A stretch of 64,000 nt of DNA from Flocculibacter collagenilyticus (GTDB lineage Bacteria; Pseudomonadota; Gammaproteobacteria; Enterobacterales; Alteromonadaceae), in NCBI RefSeq assembly GCF_016469335.1, contig NZ_CP059888.1, forward strand, positions 2,666,001 through 2,730,000, in the 5' to 3' direction. Position numbers and translations under genes: made by a program. The notes below the pieces were generated by a model. The model was not told where the DNA came from and did no database searches. It worked only from the letters and a program-made list of their open reading frames with translations. Positions 9,265 through 18,485 of this stretch are shown here, one piece after another. How positions within the stretch are numbered: position 1 is the stretch's first letter; every line of letters starts with the position of its first letter.

Positions 9265-12200
9265 TTATTTATAATGCCACGTTGCAATTAATTGCTCTTC
9301 TGTAAGTGGCTTGCTGTAAAAGTATCCTTGCATCACGTAGCAACTATTTTTACATAAGAAATCTATTTGCTCTTTCGTTTCAACACCTTCTGCAACTAAC
9401 GCTAAATTCAATTTTTGCGCCATGGCAATAATAGCCGCAGTGATCTCTTCATCATCCTTGTCTTCAGGTATGTCTTTAATAAACGAGCGATCTATTTTTA
9501 AGGTGTCGACCGGGAGCTGTTTAATGTAACTAAGTGATGAGTATCCAGTACCAAAATCATCAATTGAAATAGAAAAGCCTAACTGCTTCAACTCGTTTAA
9601 TTGCGTAATAGCCGCTTCAATATTCCCCATTAACATACTTTCAGTGATCTCTAAACCAATGCGATGTGGCTCAATGTTGGTCCGTTCAATCACACTGATT
9701 AATAAGGGGACTAGGCTTTCATCTTTAAATTGTCTAGCAGATAAGTTGATAGACACTTTCGCCGCTTGGTTAGATGCTAAGTTACGCAGTATAAAATTAG
9801 CAGCCTCTTCCACTACCCACTGCCCTAAGGGCACAATTAATCCTGTTGTTTCAGCCACTGGAATAAAACTATCCGGTGATATCATGCCTTTTTCAGGGTG
9901 GTTCCAGCGGATCAGCGCTTCATACCCCACTGTCGAACTTGTTCTAGCATCAACTTGTGGCTGATAATAAAGTGTTAATTCATTTCGGCTTAGGGCTAAC
10001 CTTAATTCATTTTCTATGATGAGCTTTTCTTTAGCCGCTTTATCAAGCGCCTCATTAAAGAAATGAAAGTTGCAGCGTCCATCAACTTTAGCTTGATACA
10101 TTGCCAAGTCAGCTTGCTTTAATAAAGTATCTTCATCTACCTCGCCATCGGTTGCTATCGTAATGCCGATACTTGCACTAACAATCACTTCATTAGCCCC
10201 AAGCTTAATAGGCTTGATAATCGTCTTTTGAACAACATCAGCAAGTTCAGCGGCATCTTGTTCGTTAGAAGTGTTACTCAGCAAGATAGCGAATTCATCA
10301 CCGCCTAACCGAGCAATAATGTCGTCTTGTCGTAACCGTATTTTTAGTCGGTTAGCCACCTCAACTAGCAATCGGTCTCCTGCATCATGGCCTAAAGTAT
10401 CGTTAATACGTTTAAATTCATCTAAGTCGAAATAAAATAAACAAAATGCATAGCTGCCACGTGTCACTCTTGCTATCGCTTTTTTCAGTTCAGCTTTAAA
10501 GTAGGTTCTGTTAACGAGTCCAGTTAATGTGTCGAAATATGCCAGCTTCTCCATTTGCTTTTGGCTTTCTTTCATAAAAGTGATGTCTTGAAATGAGTAC
10601 ACATAATTGGTGACAGCTCCCCTTTCATCTCTGATTGGCGCAACCGACATGCTCACCCACTTAGGTTTGTCTTTACGTGAAATAAGTAATAAATCACCCG
10701 ACCAATGGCAACGCGTACGAAGATCATGCTCAATTAAGTTGGCTGTTATGTCTCTATCCATCGCAATCACCTGCCTTGCAGGCCCGCCAACAAAGTCATC
10801 CACTTCACTATCGGTTAAATTCAGCAAGCTCTTATTCACGTACTCAATTCTAAAGTGTTTATCCGTTATAAAAATGCCACTGCCCGCATTTGCCACCGCT
10901 TTAGACAGCCGCCTCGCTTCAGATTTTGCTTCTTCTTTCTCTGCAATACGTTTATTTAATCCTTCAATAAGCGCATTAACATCATCTCCCATGCGAAGAA
11001 ATGCACGGCTTAACACTCCAATTTCATCATTACTGTTCGAAAGCGCAACGGGAGGAATATGACTAAGGTTACTGACTTTGCCGCGTCTAAAATTTTTAGT
11101 GTAATTTACTAGCCTATTAATGCGCTTAAATCCAAGATGATAAAGAATTTGCTGAAGGAGAATGGATAATAAAATAGCAACAAAGATAAATATCACAATT
11201 CGCTTATTTCGAAACTCAACTAGGGTCTCTAACACTTTGTGCTCTGGAATAAATACACCAACATACCAGTCTACCGTTCGCAAAGGCTGTAAACTAATCA
11301 TGATTGTGCCGTGTTCATTATCAAAAGAGGCTTTAACTCGCTTATTTACTTTTTGCTCAATAAACTCAGCAATAAACTGATGCAACGCATTACCACCAAT
11401 CAACTTAGAGTCCATTGGCTGATTAAGTGTTCCTTGCCGACCTAAAATGCGTTTTTCTAAATCTGGGTGTAGTAAAATATTTCCCTTTTTGTCGAATAAA
11501 ATTAAATTCCTGTCGTTTTCGGTTTCACCTATATCCTTATAGCGATTAAACAAACTATCAAGTATTAAATCACTGCCTGTTACCCCTTTAAATTCTCCCT
11601 TTTTATAAATAGGCACAATTAAACTTGTCATCCACTTCTGCCAAATATCGTCGTAATATACTGGGGTCCATATCGGCTGTTTGCTAGGGTTATTTTCTGG
11701 CGTTGCAATACTATAAAAGATGTCGTCTGCAAATCGATGTTCGGTTTCAAGCTCTATTGCCCAGTCAGCCGGGGCAATCCGAATAAAGTTATCGTTAGTG
11801 ATTAAATAAAAATTAAAAAATGAATGGGTAATTACCGGTGCAATTTTTCGCCATAAATGTTCACTTTTAATGATGTACTGCTCTACCTCATTATTAAAAT
11901 TAACGAATGGAACAAATGCACCAGAATACCCATCCGTGGTGCGAACAGCCCCATCCTCCCCGCTAATAATATTGGCATGATTAAAGTTAGATACTTTAGG
12001 ATTTACGAAAATCTCATCTGACACGATTAAATTTGCGGATAATGCAATTGTCTCTTTTTCTTCAAACAATGCATTTATTTGTTTTGCATACCGCTGATTA
12101 GTAAAAGACAGTGCATCAAATTCTTGGGCAATGAGCTGCTGCTTTTGTATGTTATAAGTCCAATAAACCACCATACTGCCAACACACAAACAGGTAAAAA

Positions 12201-12270
12201 AAATGATGATAGGAAGCCTAACTGTTAGCGAATTCAAACCAAATTTAAATGAAACTACATCTTTATTCAC
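9265..12270 (-). CDS. Membrane sensor with dCache-HAMP-PAS-GGDEF-EAL domains
   Basis: Inner-membrane c-di-GMP enzyme of 1001 residues. Order: membrane span 1 (about 19-37), a large periplasmic Cache-type sensor (about 40-350), membrane span 2 (about 353-375), a HAMP-like linker, a PAS domain (about 455-565), GGDEF (about 580-735) and EAL (about 750-995). The cyclase motif RLGGDEF is intact and is preceded at five residues by RQDD, matching the RxxD inhibitory site. The phosphodiesterase motif is EAL (GYEALIRW), with DDFGTGYSS intact. Both activities are therefore possible; which dominates cannot be read from sequence. Convergent with yfhL. Confidence 0.9.
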   Translation of the reverse strand: MNKDVVSFKFGLNSLTVRLPIIIFFTCLCVGSMVVYWTYNIQKQQLIAQEFDALSFTNQRYAKQINALFEEKETIALSANLIVSDEIFVNPKVSNFNHANIISGEDGAVRTTDGYSGAFVPFVNFNNEVEQYIIKSEHLWRKIAPVITHSFFNFYLITNDNFIRIAPADWAIELETEHRFADDIFYSIATPENNPSKQPIWTPVYYDDIWQKWMTSLIVPIYKKGEFKGVTGSDLILDSLFNRYKDIGETENDRNLILFDKKGNILLHPDLEKRILGRQGTLNQPMDSKLIGGNALHQFIAEFIEQKVNKRVKASFDNEHGTIMISLQPLRTVDWYVGVFIPEHKVLETLVEFRNKRIVIFIFVAILLSILLQQILYHLGFKRINRLVNYTKNFRRGKVSNLSHIPPVALSNSNDEIGVLSRAFLRMGDDVNALIEGLNKRIAEKEEAKSEARRLSKAVANAGSGIFITDKHFRIEYVNKSLLNLTDSEVDDFVGGPARQVIAMDRDITANLIEHDLRTRCHWSGDLLLISRKDKPKWVSMSVAPIRDERGAVTNYVYSFQDITFMKESQKQMEKLAYFDTLTGLVNRTYFKAELKKAIARVTRGSYAFCLFYFDLDEFKRINDTLGHDAGDRLLVEVANRLKIRLRQDDIIARLGGDEFAILLSNTSNEQDAAELADVVQKTIIKPIKLGANEVIVSASIGITIATDGEVDEDTLLKQADLAMYQAKVDGRCNFHFFNEALDKAAKEKLIIENELRLALSRNELTLYYQPQVDARTSSTVGYEALIRWNHPEKGMISPDSFIPVAETTGLIVPLGQWVVEEAANFILRNLASNQAAKVSINLSARQFKDESLVPLLISVIERTNIEPHRIGLEITESMLMGNIEAAITQLNELKQLGFSISIDDFGTGYSSLSYIKQLPVDTLKIDRSFIKDIPEDKDDEEITAAIIAMAQKLNLALVAEGVETKEQIDFLCKNSCYVMQGYFYSKPLTEEQLIATWHYK

Positions 12271-12599
12271 TATCAGCCTTTGTGTATTGTTTAATCAATG
12301 CTTGCCATTACCGTCTTTATAATTAAGAACTTATAAAAAAGTGCTATAACTTCTATCATAATGTTTTTTCATTTACTGACAACTCCCAATTTTTTAATTT
12401 ATATTTGGCCAGAATATCTTCAAAGTGTAGTCAATATTGTAGGTTTACTCTGAATATTTTAAGGATGTGCGCTTCTTTCAGGTTAGTCTTCCCCTAAAAT
12501 AAGTGTTCAAATAAACACCAAGTACTGATTAGTTGTGTTTTAAAAACATAATTTTTATGCTGGGACGTTACGTTTTACAAACATCAGCTAAAAAAATGA
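12271..12599. other. Divergent region between c-di-GMP gene and acylase gene
   Basis: A 329-bp AT-rich gene-free stretch. A candidate plus-strand promoter (12533-12561) is listed separately. I see no clear minus-strand promoter, operator palindrome or small RNA. Confidence 0.5.
12533..12561 (+). promoter_or_regulatory. Candidate promoter for the acylase gene
   Basis: TTGTGT (12533-12538), 17 bp, TATGCT (12556-12561). Reasonable spacing and four of six matches in each box, but in AT-rich DNA. The resulting leader would be about 30-60 nt. Confidence 0.35.
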
Positions 12600-15053
12600 A
12601 TGCGAATATTGGATGTGAAAGCACGTATGCATAAAATAAAAATCAGCCTTATCTTCATTATAAGCTTGAGCATTATATTAGCCTTGAGCACATTTATAGC
12701 ACTTACGCTAAGCAAACCGATGATCGAAGGAAATATCCCTTCACCAGTGTTAGCAAACGATGTACTGGTAGAAAGAGATAAACAAGGTGTAGTGACTATT
12801 ACTGCTAAAAGCCGACATGACGCCTCCTATGCACTGGGTTTTGTTCACGCACAAGAACGATTTTTTCAGATGGATTTACTTCGTCGAAATGCTGCGGGAG
12901 AAATCTCTGAAATTTTTGGTAGCATTGCCGTTGAATATGATAAAAGCATTCGCATCCATCAGTTTAGAAAACGCGCGAAGCACGCATTAAAACACTTAGA
13001 CGACGCCCATTTAGCGATTTTGAAACAGTATGCTAAAGGCGTTAATGATGGGTTATTAAAGCTTACTGTCACTCCTTTTGAGTACTTATTATTGCAACAA
13101 TCACCACAGCCATGGCTTGCCGAAGACTCGTTACTGGCTATCTACAGCATGTACCTGCAATTACAAGATAAAGAAGGTAAGCGAGAGCAACTATTAGGTA
13201 TTTTAAACGATACATTACCTAAATCTGTTTTCCGCTTTTTAACGCCCAAAGGGAGTCAGTGGGATGCCCCTATTGATAGCACAAATTATTTAGCAAGCTC
13301 ACCAAGCTCAGTTCCTAAATTTGACATTAACTCGCTAACTCCGCCGGAACAAGCTGGCTTTATAAATAATATTGATTCTCCGCACCTTTATGGCTCAAAT
13401 AATTGGGCAATTTCAGGGCAATTAACACCACACGGTGCCGCCATCGTGGCTAATGATATGCATTTGAACATATCAGTGCCGAATACATGGTTCAGAGCAA
13501 CGTTAGTTGTATCAAATAAAAATAAAAGTAACTTAAGTCAACCGCATGCAAATGCCGAACTTTGGGTAAGTGGGCTTACCCTTCCGGGTGCCCCAGCGAT
13601 AGTTGTAGGTAGTAACAAACACATTGCATGGGGCTTTACCAATAGTTATGGAGACTGGAGCGATTTAGTAAAAATAAAGTGGGTCGACGATAACACTTAT
13701 CAAACAGCTTTCGGCATAAAAAACATACAGCACATGACAGAGGTAATTAATGTAAAAGGCAACGAGCCAATACACTTTACCTTTAAATCAAGCATTTGGG
13801 GACCTATTATCGGGCAAGATCATAACGGTACTGATCTCGCTTATCGCTGGGTTGCTCACGATGTTGAAGGCATTAATTTTAATTTACTCAACCTTGAAAA
13901 TAGTCAATCTATAAATAATGCATTAGAAGTAGCGGCAACAGCAGGTATGCCAGCACAGAATTTAGTGGTTGGTGATGCCCAAGGCAATATTGCATGGACC
14001 ATTATGGGGCCAATTCCCATTAAACTATCAACAGAAACAGAAACAGAAACAGAAACAGAAACAGAAACGCCCCAATATTGGACAGAAAAAAATGTGGGCT
14101 GGCAAGGCTACCTACCTGAGAACAAATATCCTCATGTGATTAATCCTCCTGAAAGGCGCTTATGGACAGCAAATTCTAAAGTCGTTGGCGGCAGTCACTA
14201 CAATAAACTTGGTAACGGTGGCTACGCGCTTGGCGCAAGAGCAAAGCAAATAAAAGAAAATCTATTTAACCAAGATTCATTCAATGAACTTCAAGCATTT
14301 GAAGTTCAACTAGACGATCGCGCGCTATTTTTAGCACGCTGGCATGCACTGATTATGCAACATGCTTTGTCAGAGCCATTTATAAAACATAATCATCTTG
14401 AGGCTCTAAAACTTCATCTACATAATTGGCAAGCACGGGCGTCTGTCGACTCCGTGGGGTACACCATTGTAAAGCACTTCAGAAATGAAGTGTTTAATTT
14501 AGTGCTCGCACCGATTCAACAGCACGTACTTGCCCATAATGACCAGCTGACACTGTCACCGCTTAAAAGGCAATTAGAACCCTCAATTTGGCTACTTGTG
14601 AATCAACAACCTACATCTTGGCTACCTAATAAATACCAATCATGGACTGCATTATTAGAGCATGCACTTCTAAATGTACACACCAAGCTAACCGCAACCT
14701 ATGGCAGTTTAGAAAATGCGAATTGGGGAGCCGTTAACAGGACCCATATTCGCCATCCGATGAGTAAAAGCTTACCATTATTGGGTTGGTTAACAGATAT
14801 GCCACAAAGCCAAATAAGTGGTGATACCTTTATGCCTAAAGTTCAAGGGGTGGCGTTTGGCTCATCACAACGTATGACTGTTGCGCCGGGGAAAGAAGAG
14901 TTTGGTATATTAACGGTGCCGACAAGCCAGTCGAGCCACCCGCTTTCGCCTTATTATAGAAAAGGCCACGATGATTGGGTTAAAGCCATACCAGCACCGT
15001 TTCTGCCAACAGAAACACAATACTCACTGACATTAAAAGCCACACATAATTAA
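12600..15053 (+). CDS. Penicillin acylase family (Ntn-hydrolase) protein, membrane-anchored or secreted
   Basis: Ntn-hydrolase of the penicillin G / aculeacin / AHL acylase family, 817 residues, acting outside the inner membrane. Seen: an N-terminal hydrophobic segment (about 14-38) acting as signal or anchor; an alpha part with SYALGFVHAQERFFQMD; the beta-chain nucleophile Ser266 in GSNNWAISG, where the precursor would be cleaved; and further family motifs VANDMHL and LWTANSK. Substrate (beta-lactam, acyl-homoserine lactone or peptide) cannot be told. The start may be the ATG at 12600 or the one at 12627 (MHKIKIS); neither has a clear Shine-Dalgarno. A Thr-Glu dipeptide run lies at 14031-14066. 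Confidence 0.85.
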   Translation: MRILDVKARMHKIKISLIFIISLSIILALSTFIALTLSKPMIEGNIPSPVLANDVLVERDKQGVVTITAKSRHDASYALGFVHAQERFFQMDLLRRNAAGEISEIFGSIAVEYDKSIRIHQFRKRAKHALKHLDDAHLAILKQYAKGVNDGLLKLTVTPFEYLLLQQSPQPWLAEDSLLAIYSMYLQLQDKEGKREQLLGILNDTLPKSVFRFLTPKGSQWDAPIDSTNYLASSPSSVPKFDINSLTPPEQAGFINNIDSPHLYGSNNWAISGQLTPHGAAIVANDMHLNISVPNTWFRATLVVSNKNKSNLSQPHANAELWVSGLTLPGAPAIVVGSNKHIAWGFTNSYGDWSDLVKIKWVDDNTYQTAFGIKNIQHMTEVINVKGNEPIHFTFKSSIWGPIIGQDHNGTDLAYRWVAHDVEGINFNLLNLENSQSINNALEVAATAGMPAQNLVVGDAQGNIAWTIMGPIPIKLSTETETETETETETPQYWTEKNVGWQGYLPENKYPHVINPPERRLWTANSKVVGGSHYNKLGNGGYALGARAKQIKENLFNQDSFNELQAFEVQLDDRALFLARWHALIMQHALSEPFIKHNHLEALKLHLHNWQARASVDSVGYTIVKHFRNEVFNLVLAPIQQHVLAHNDQLTLSPLKRQLEPSIWLLVNQQPTSWLPNKYQSWTALLEHALLNVHTKLTATYGSLENANWGAVNRTHIRHPMSKSLPLLGWLTDMPQSQISGDTFMPKVQGVAFGSSQRMTVAPGKEEFGILTVPTSQSSHPLSPYYRKGHDDWVKAIPAPFLPTETQYSLTLKATHN
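14031..14066 (+). repeat. Hexanucleotide microsatellite (ACAGAA)6 in the acylase gene
   Basis: Six perfect tandem copies of ACAGAA, then ACG, coding (Thr-Glu)6-Thr within the beta chain between the family motifs PIPIKLS and PQYW. Because the unit is six bases, copy-number changes keep the frame and only lengthen or shorten an acidic surface loop. Confidence 0.95.
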
Positions 15054-15072
15054 CGTGCAGCACATTAATTAC

Positions 15073-15100
15073 TTGACAGAAAGCAGTAAAGTTTTACAGT
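15073..15100 (+). promoter_or_regulatory. Candidate promoter near pheL
   Basis: Perfect -35 TTGACA (15073-15078), 16 bp, -10-like TACAGT (15095-15100). It would start transcription at about 15107, on the leader ATG itself, leaving a leaderless or nearly leaderless leader peptide. Either that occurs or the true start is upstream; sequence alone does not decide. Confidence 0.4.
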
Positions 15101-15106
15101 AGAAGC

Positions 15107-15175
15107 ATGCACACGATATCTATTTTTACTTTTCGATTTTTTATTACCTTTTTTTGCTTAGGCAAAGAGGGGTAA
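15107..15175 (+). CDS. pheL: Phe-rich leader peptide of the pheA attenuator
   Basis: A 22-codon frame, MHTISIFTFRFFITFFCLGKEG, with six Phe codons (all TTT) between positions 7 and 16. It ends 35 bp before the rho-independent terminator that precedes pheA. This is the layout of the E. coli pheL attenuator: ribosome stalling at Phe codons when charged tRNA-Phe is scarce would favour an antiterminator. A short hairpin (TTTGC-TTAG-GCAAA, 15153-15166) overlaps the end of the frame. Only a weak Shine-Dalgarno (AGAAG) is visible. Not homologous to E. coli pheL by residue beyond Phe richness. Confidence 0.8.
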   Translation: MHTISIFTFRFFITFFCLGKEG

Positions 15176-15210
15176 TTCGTATGCATTGAATTTTCAATCA
15201 CCCGAATTTT

Positions 15211-15239
15211 AAAAGCCTCTCATTTTGAGAGGCTTTTTT
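15211..15239 (+). terminator. pheA attenuator terminator
   Basis: AAAAGCCTCTCA-TTT-TGAGAGGCTTTT hairpin followed by T residues, 18 bp before the pheA start. The CCTCT of its left arm can instead pair with AGAGG at 15166-15170 at the end of the leader peptide frame, a plausible antiterminator. The competing structures were assigned by eye without folding. Confidence 0.85.
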
Positions 15240-15256
15240 GTTTTTAAGGACAACAG

Positions 15257-16435
15257 ATGAATACTGAGCAACACCTTAGCGCATTAAGAAATGACATAAA
15301 CGAAATTGATTCCGACATATTAGTACTCTTAGCTAAGCGTCGCCGCATAGCTAATTTAGTAGCAGAGAGTAAATTAAATTCTAAAAAAGCTGTACGAGAC
15401 TTAGAACGAGAAGAAGCAATGTTAATTAACTTAATTAGCTACGGCAAATCGTTAGGGCTCGATGCACATTATGTTACGCAGCTTTTTCATGTCATTATTG
15501 AAGACTCTGTACTCCATCAACAAGCCTTGCTACAGCGCCATCAAAATCCTGATATCAGCGCTCCCACTAATCGCGTTGCTTTTTTAGGCAATCAAGGCTC
15601 TTACAGCTACCTTGCAATGCAAAAGTACTTTAGTCGACGCCCAGGTAAATTAGTGGAACTAGGCTGCAAAAGTTTTGATGAAATTATTACAACTGTTGAA
15701 AAAGGATTAGCCGAATACGCCATACTGCCTATTGAAAACACCTCGTCAGGCAGTATTAACGAAGTGTACGATGTTCTTCAACATACCACATTAAGTATTG
15801 TTGGCGAGCTTACTCATCCCATTAATCATTGTTTATTAACAGCAACAGACACCACGTTAGACAATGTTGATACTTTCTTCGGACACCCTCAAGTTTTCGC
15901 CCAGTGCAGTCACTTTTTACGAAACTTGCCTAATGTGCATATTGAATATTGCGACAGTACTAGCTCAGCATTTCAACAAGTCAAAAAGCTTAATGCTCCT
16001 AACATTGCAGCTATAGGAAGTGCGGAAGGAGGAAAAAGTTATGGCCTAACAGTATTAGAGGAAGCCTTAGCTAATCAAAAAGAAAATCATAGTCGCTTTA
16101 TTGTGGTTGCCAGAAAGGCCGTGAATGTTGCGCATCAAATTCCAGCGAAAACAACACTTATTATGTCTACAGAACAAAAGCCCGGTGCTTTAGTTGATGT
16201 ACTAAGTGTATTGAAAAAGCACGATGTAAACATGTGCAAATTAGAGTCTCGCCCTATCAACGGTAATCCATGGGAAGAAATGTTTTATGTGGATGTTGAA
16301 GCCAACATTAATGCAGAAAATGTGAAAGTAGCTCTTTCAGAGCTTACGCAAATAACACCTTTTCTTAAAGTGCTAGGTTGCTATCCCAGTGAGAATATTA
16401 GACCTGTAAATATATCCTCAACTAATGAAGCCTAA
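15257..16435 (+). CDS. pheA: Bifunctional chorismate mutase/prephenate dehydratase (P-protein)
   Basis: Converts chorismate to prephenate and on to phenylpyruvate for Phe synthesis. 392 residues: AroQ-type mutase (about 1-90), dehydratase (about 105-285) and a C-terminal ACT domain (about 300-380). The Phe-binding motifs GALV and ESRP are both intact, so the enzyme should be feedback inhibited. In the dehydratase the usual Thr-Arg-Phe motif reads Ser-Arg-Phe (Ser279), a conservative change at a catalytic hydroxyl. AAGGA precedes the ATG. Controlled by the pheL-type attenuator. Convergent with the next gene. Confidence 0.96.
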   Translation: MNTEQHLSALRNDINEIDSDILVLLAKRRRIANLVAESKLNSKKAVRDLEREEAMLINLISYGKSLGLDAHYVTQLFHVIIEDSVLHQQALLQRHQNPDISAPTNRVAFLGNQGSYSYLAMQKYFSRRPGKLVELGCKSFDEIITTVEKGLAEYAILPIENTSSGSINEVYDVLQHTTLSIVGELTHPINHCLLTATDTTLDNVDTFFGHPQVFAQCSHFLRNLPNVHIEYCDSTSSAFQQVKKLNAPNIAAIGSAEGGKSYGLTVLEEALANQKENHSRFIVVARKAVNVAHQIPAKTTLIMSTEQKPGALVDVLSVLKKHDVNMCKLESRPINGNPWEEMFYVDVEANINAENVKVALSELTQITPFLKVLGCYPSENIRPVNISSTNEA

Positions 16436-16501
16436 GTTATAGTCTAATTAAACGCTAGCATATCGAGCAGGTTTGTCACCCTATCAACATAAATCACTGA
16501 A

Positions 16502-16527
16502 CAGCCCGCTAAATGAATTTCGGGCTG
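16502..16527. other. Hairpin after pheA
   Basis: CAGCCCG, 12-nt loop, CGGGCTG: a 7-bp GC-rich stem between the convergent pheA and 16579-17367 genes. No T-run follows, so terminator function is uncertain. Confidence 0.35.
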
Positions 16528-16578
16528 AACATGTTAATGAAAGTAGTTGTAGAAAGTAGCTAAATGCCATTTTCTACT

Positions 16579-17367
16579 CTAAGGATCCACCTTAGCGCTA
16601 GTGGCTTTATTGGCGTTACTCGCCTTACCTGTATTGGTTCCTTTACTAGAAACCGCACGTTTTTTTACTGGCTTTGGTTTAGTGACTGAATTAGAGCTAG
16701 CAGCGGTTACCGCTTTTTTACCTACGGTATTTGGCGCTGCAGCGCCAGTAGTTTCATCAAATTGTAATTCTGGTATTTGCTCAGTTTTTTCATCTACTGG
16801 AAGAGACGCATCAACCGTACCGTCACTGCGGCTAAGGTGTGAATATTCATCATTAGGGTTGCTGGAATTAAAACGGAGTAAGCGGTTGGCAACAATATCA
16901 GAATAATCAAATACTAAGCGAGGAAGTGTTTCATTGTAGAAACTAGCGGTAAAGTTACGTGCTCCCATAGGCAGTTTTAGCGCAAATCCAACTAATAACG
17001 GCTTGGTGACTTCCATCGTTGCTTGATCTTGAACTAAAGATTCAACATTACTGGTTAACCCAAAAGCAATAAGGATAGAGTCAATGCACTGCTTAAATTT
17101 TTTGATGTTAACTTCATTGATGGGCTGGAATACAAAGTAATTATTCGCGATGGCATAAAGCTTACCTTCGTCATGTCTATCAATGATATTAGTCTTAACT
17201 AATTGCACTAATAGTGTTTTATATTCTCTTCGTATTTCGCCAACTTGGCGAGATAAATTCGCTTTGTGTTCAGCAATTTTTTGTTTTTCTTTATTCTTCG
17301 CAATCACATTTAACGTTAGCAAAGTAATAAATATTATTAAAATGATAACTAATACCGCAATGAGCAT
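16579..17367 (-). CDS. Uncharacterised single-span membrane protein
   Basis: 262 residues, not recognised. Residues about 1-22 form one strongly hydrophobic N-terminal span, followed by a charged, probably coiled-coil stretch (about 23-60, rich in Lys/Glu/Arg). A soluble alpha/beta-looking middle (about 60-170) follows, then a Ser/Thr/Ala/Lys-rich disordered tail (about 200-262, strongly basic at the end). The basic tail could bind nucleic acid or membrane lipids, but there is no motif to support it. Single gene, convergent with pheA and divergent from cheV. ATG start at the window position given. Confidence 0.75.
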   Translation of the reverse strand: MLIAVLVIILIIFITLLTLNVIAKNKEKQKIAEHKANLSRQVGEIRREYKTLLVQLVKTNIIDRHDEGKLYAIANNYFVFQPINEVNIKKFKQCIDSILIAFGLTSNVESLVQDQATMEVTKPLLVGFALKLPMGARNFTASFYNETLPRLVFDYSDIVANRLLRFNSSNPNDEYSHLSRSDGTVDASLPVDEKTEQIPELQFDETTGAAAPNTVGKKAVTAASSNSVTKPKPVKKRAVSSKGTNTGKASNANKATSAKVDP

Positions 17368-17575
17368 TTACTACATCCATTTTTATAATTATTAATTTAA
17401 GACGCTTAAAGCAACTGACCTATGTTTAGATCATTCAAGCGCCTCTATTATAAACAAATACTTTTTGTTGTCTTGTTTATATTTTAGTTAGAATTAAACT
17501 ATTCTTAATATATTCAGCGTATAAGACGGGGTCTTCTAACCCTAATAATTAAAGATAACCTAAGGTGAGTGTGAA

Positions 17576-18472
17576 ATGAAAAGCAAAGCTAGTCAGTCTC
17601 AAGGCATGCTTTTATTTAATTTAACCAATCAACAAACGTTTGCTATTGGCACACTTAAAGTTAGAGAAATTGTCCCTTTTACTAAATTAAGCGATATCCC
17701 CAATTCACACCCCAAAGTACTCGGCGCAGCAACGATAAGAGGAAACACCCTACCCATTATCGATATGGCTTATGCTGTAGGCTACCCGCCCTTAACAGAA
17801 GAAGAGCGAGAACAAGGTGTCATTATTATCACTGACTGCCAACGCAAGGAAATCGGCTTCTTAGTTAAAAATATTGAAAAGATAATTGAATGTAATTGGC
17901 GCGATATACTGCCTCCTAGCGAAAGCTTAGGAAAGAATGCATTTTTAACAGGTGTCACAACCTATCAAGACAAATTAATTCAAGTACTTGATGTTGAATT
18001 ATTATTGTCTAAAATATTTCCAGACGACCCTAGCGTAACTACCGCGATTCTTACCGACATTCAACGAGAACTAATTAAACCGTTAAATATTTTACTAGTA
18101 GACGACTCTTTAGTTGCAAGAAAACAACTTTCAGATGCATTAGATAGACTCAATATTCCTTATTTTGTTACAGATAACGGTACGGAAGCATTAGAAATAA
18201 TGACAAATGCAGCCGCAGAAAACAGAGCAATCAACATACTTGTCAGCGATATAGAAATGCCCGGTCTTGATGGTTACGAATTAGCATTCGAGGTAAGGGA
18301 TAACCCAGCCATCAGCCAAGCCTATATTATTTTACACACATCACTTTCAAGCCAAATAAGCGTTGGTCAAGCACATCAAGTTGGTGCTAACGAAGCATTA
18401 ACCAAATTTGTTGCAAACGAATTAATAGAAGCCATGCTTAGAGGCGCGGAATACGTTAATGCTAAAAAATAA
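17576..18472 (+). CDS. cheV: Chemotaxis coupling protein CheV (CheW-REC)
   Basis: 298 residues: an N-terminal CheW-like coupling domain (about 8-150) and a C-terminal receiver domain (about 170-295). The receiver has the acidic pocket (LLVDDS) and the phospho-acceptor Asp in VSDIEMPGLDGYE, followed by the conserved Thr/Ser (HTS) and Lys (TKF). CheV couples chemoreceptors to CheA and probably serves adaptation or as a phosphate sink. No chemoreceptor or cheA lies nearby, so it is an orphan scaffold gene here. AAGGTGAG precedes the ATG. It ends 13 bp from the convergent tyrA. Confidence 0.93.
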   Translation: MKSKASQSQGMLLFNLTNQQTFAIGTLKVREIVPFTKLSDIPNSHPKVLGAATIRGNTLPIIDMAYAVGYPPLTEEEREQGVIIITDCQRKEIGFLVKNIEKIIECNWRDILPPSESLGKNAFLTGVTTYQDKLIQVLDVELLLSKIFPDDPSVTTAILTDIQRELIKPLNILLVDDSLVARKQLSDALDRLNIPYFVTDNGTEALEIMTNAAAENRAINILVSDIEMPGLDGYELAFEVRDNPAISQAYIILHTSLSSQISVGQAHQVGANEALTKFVANELIEAMLRGAEYVNAKK

Positions 18473-18485
18473 TCGTCAGTTTTGA

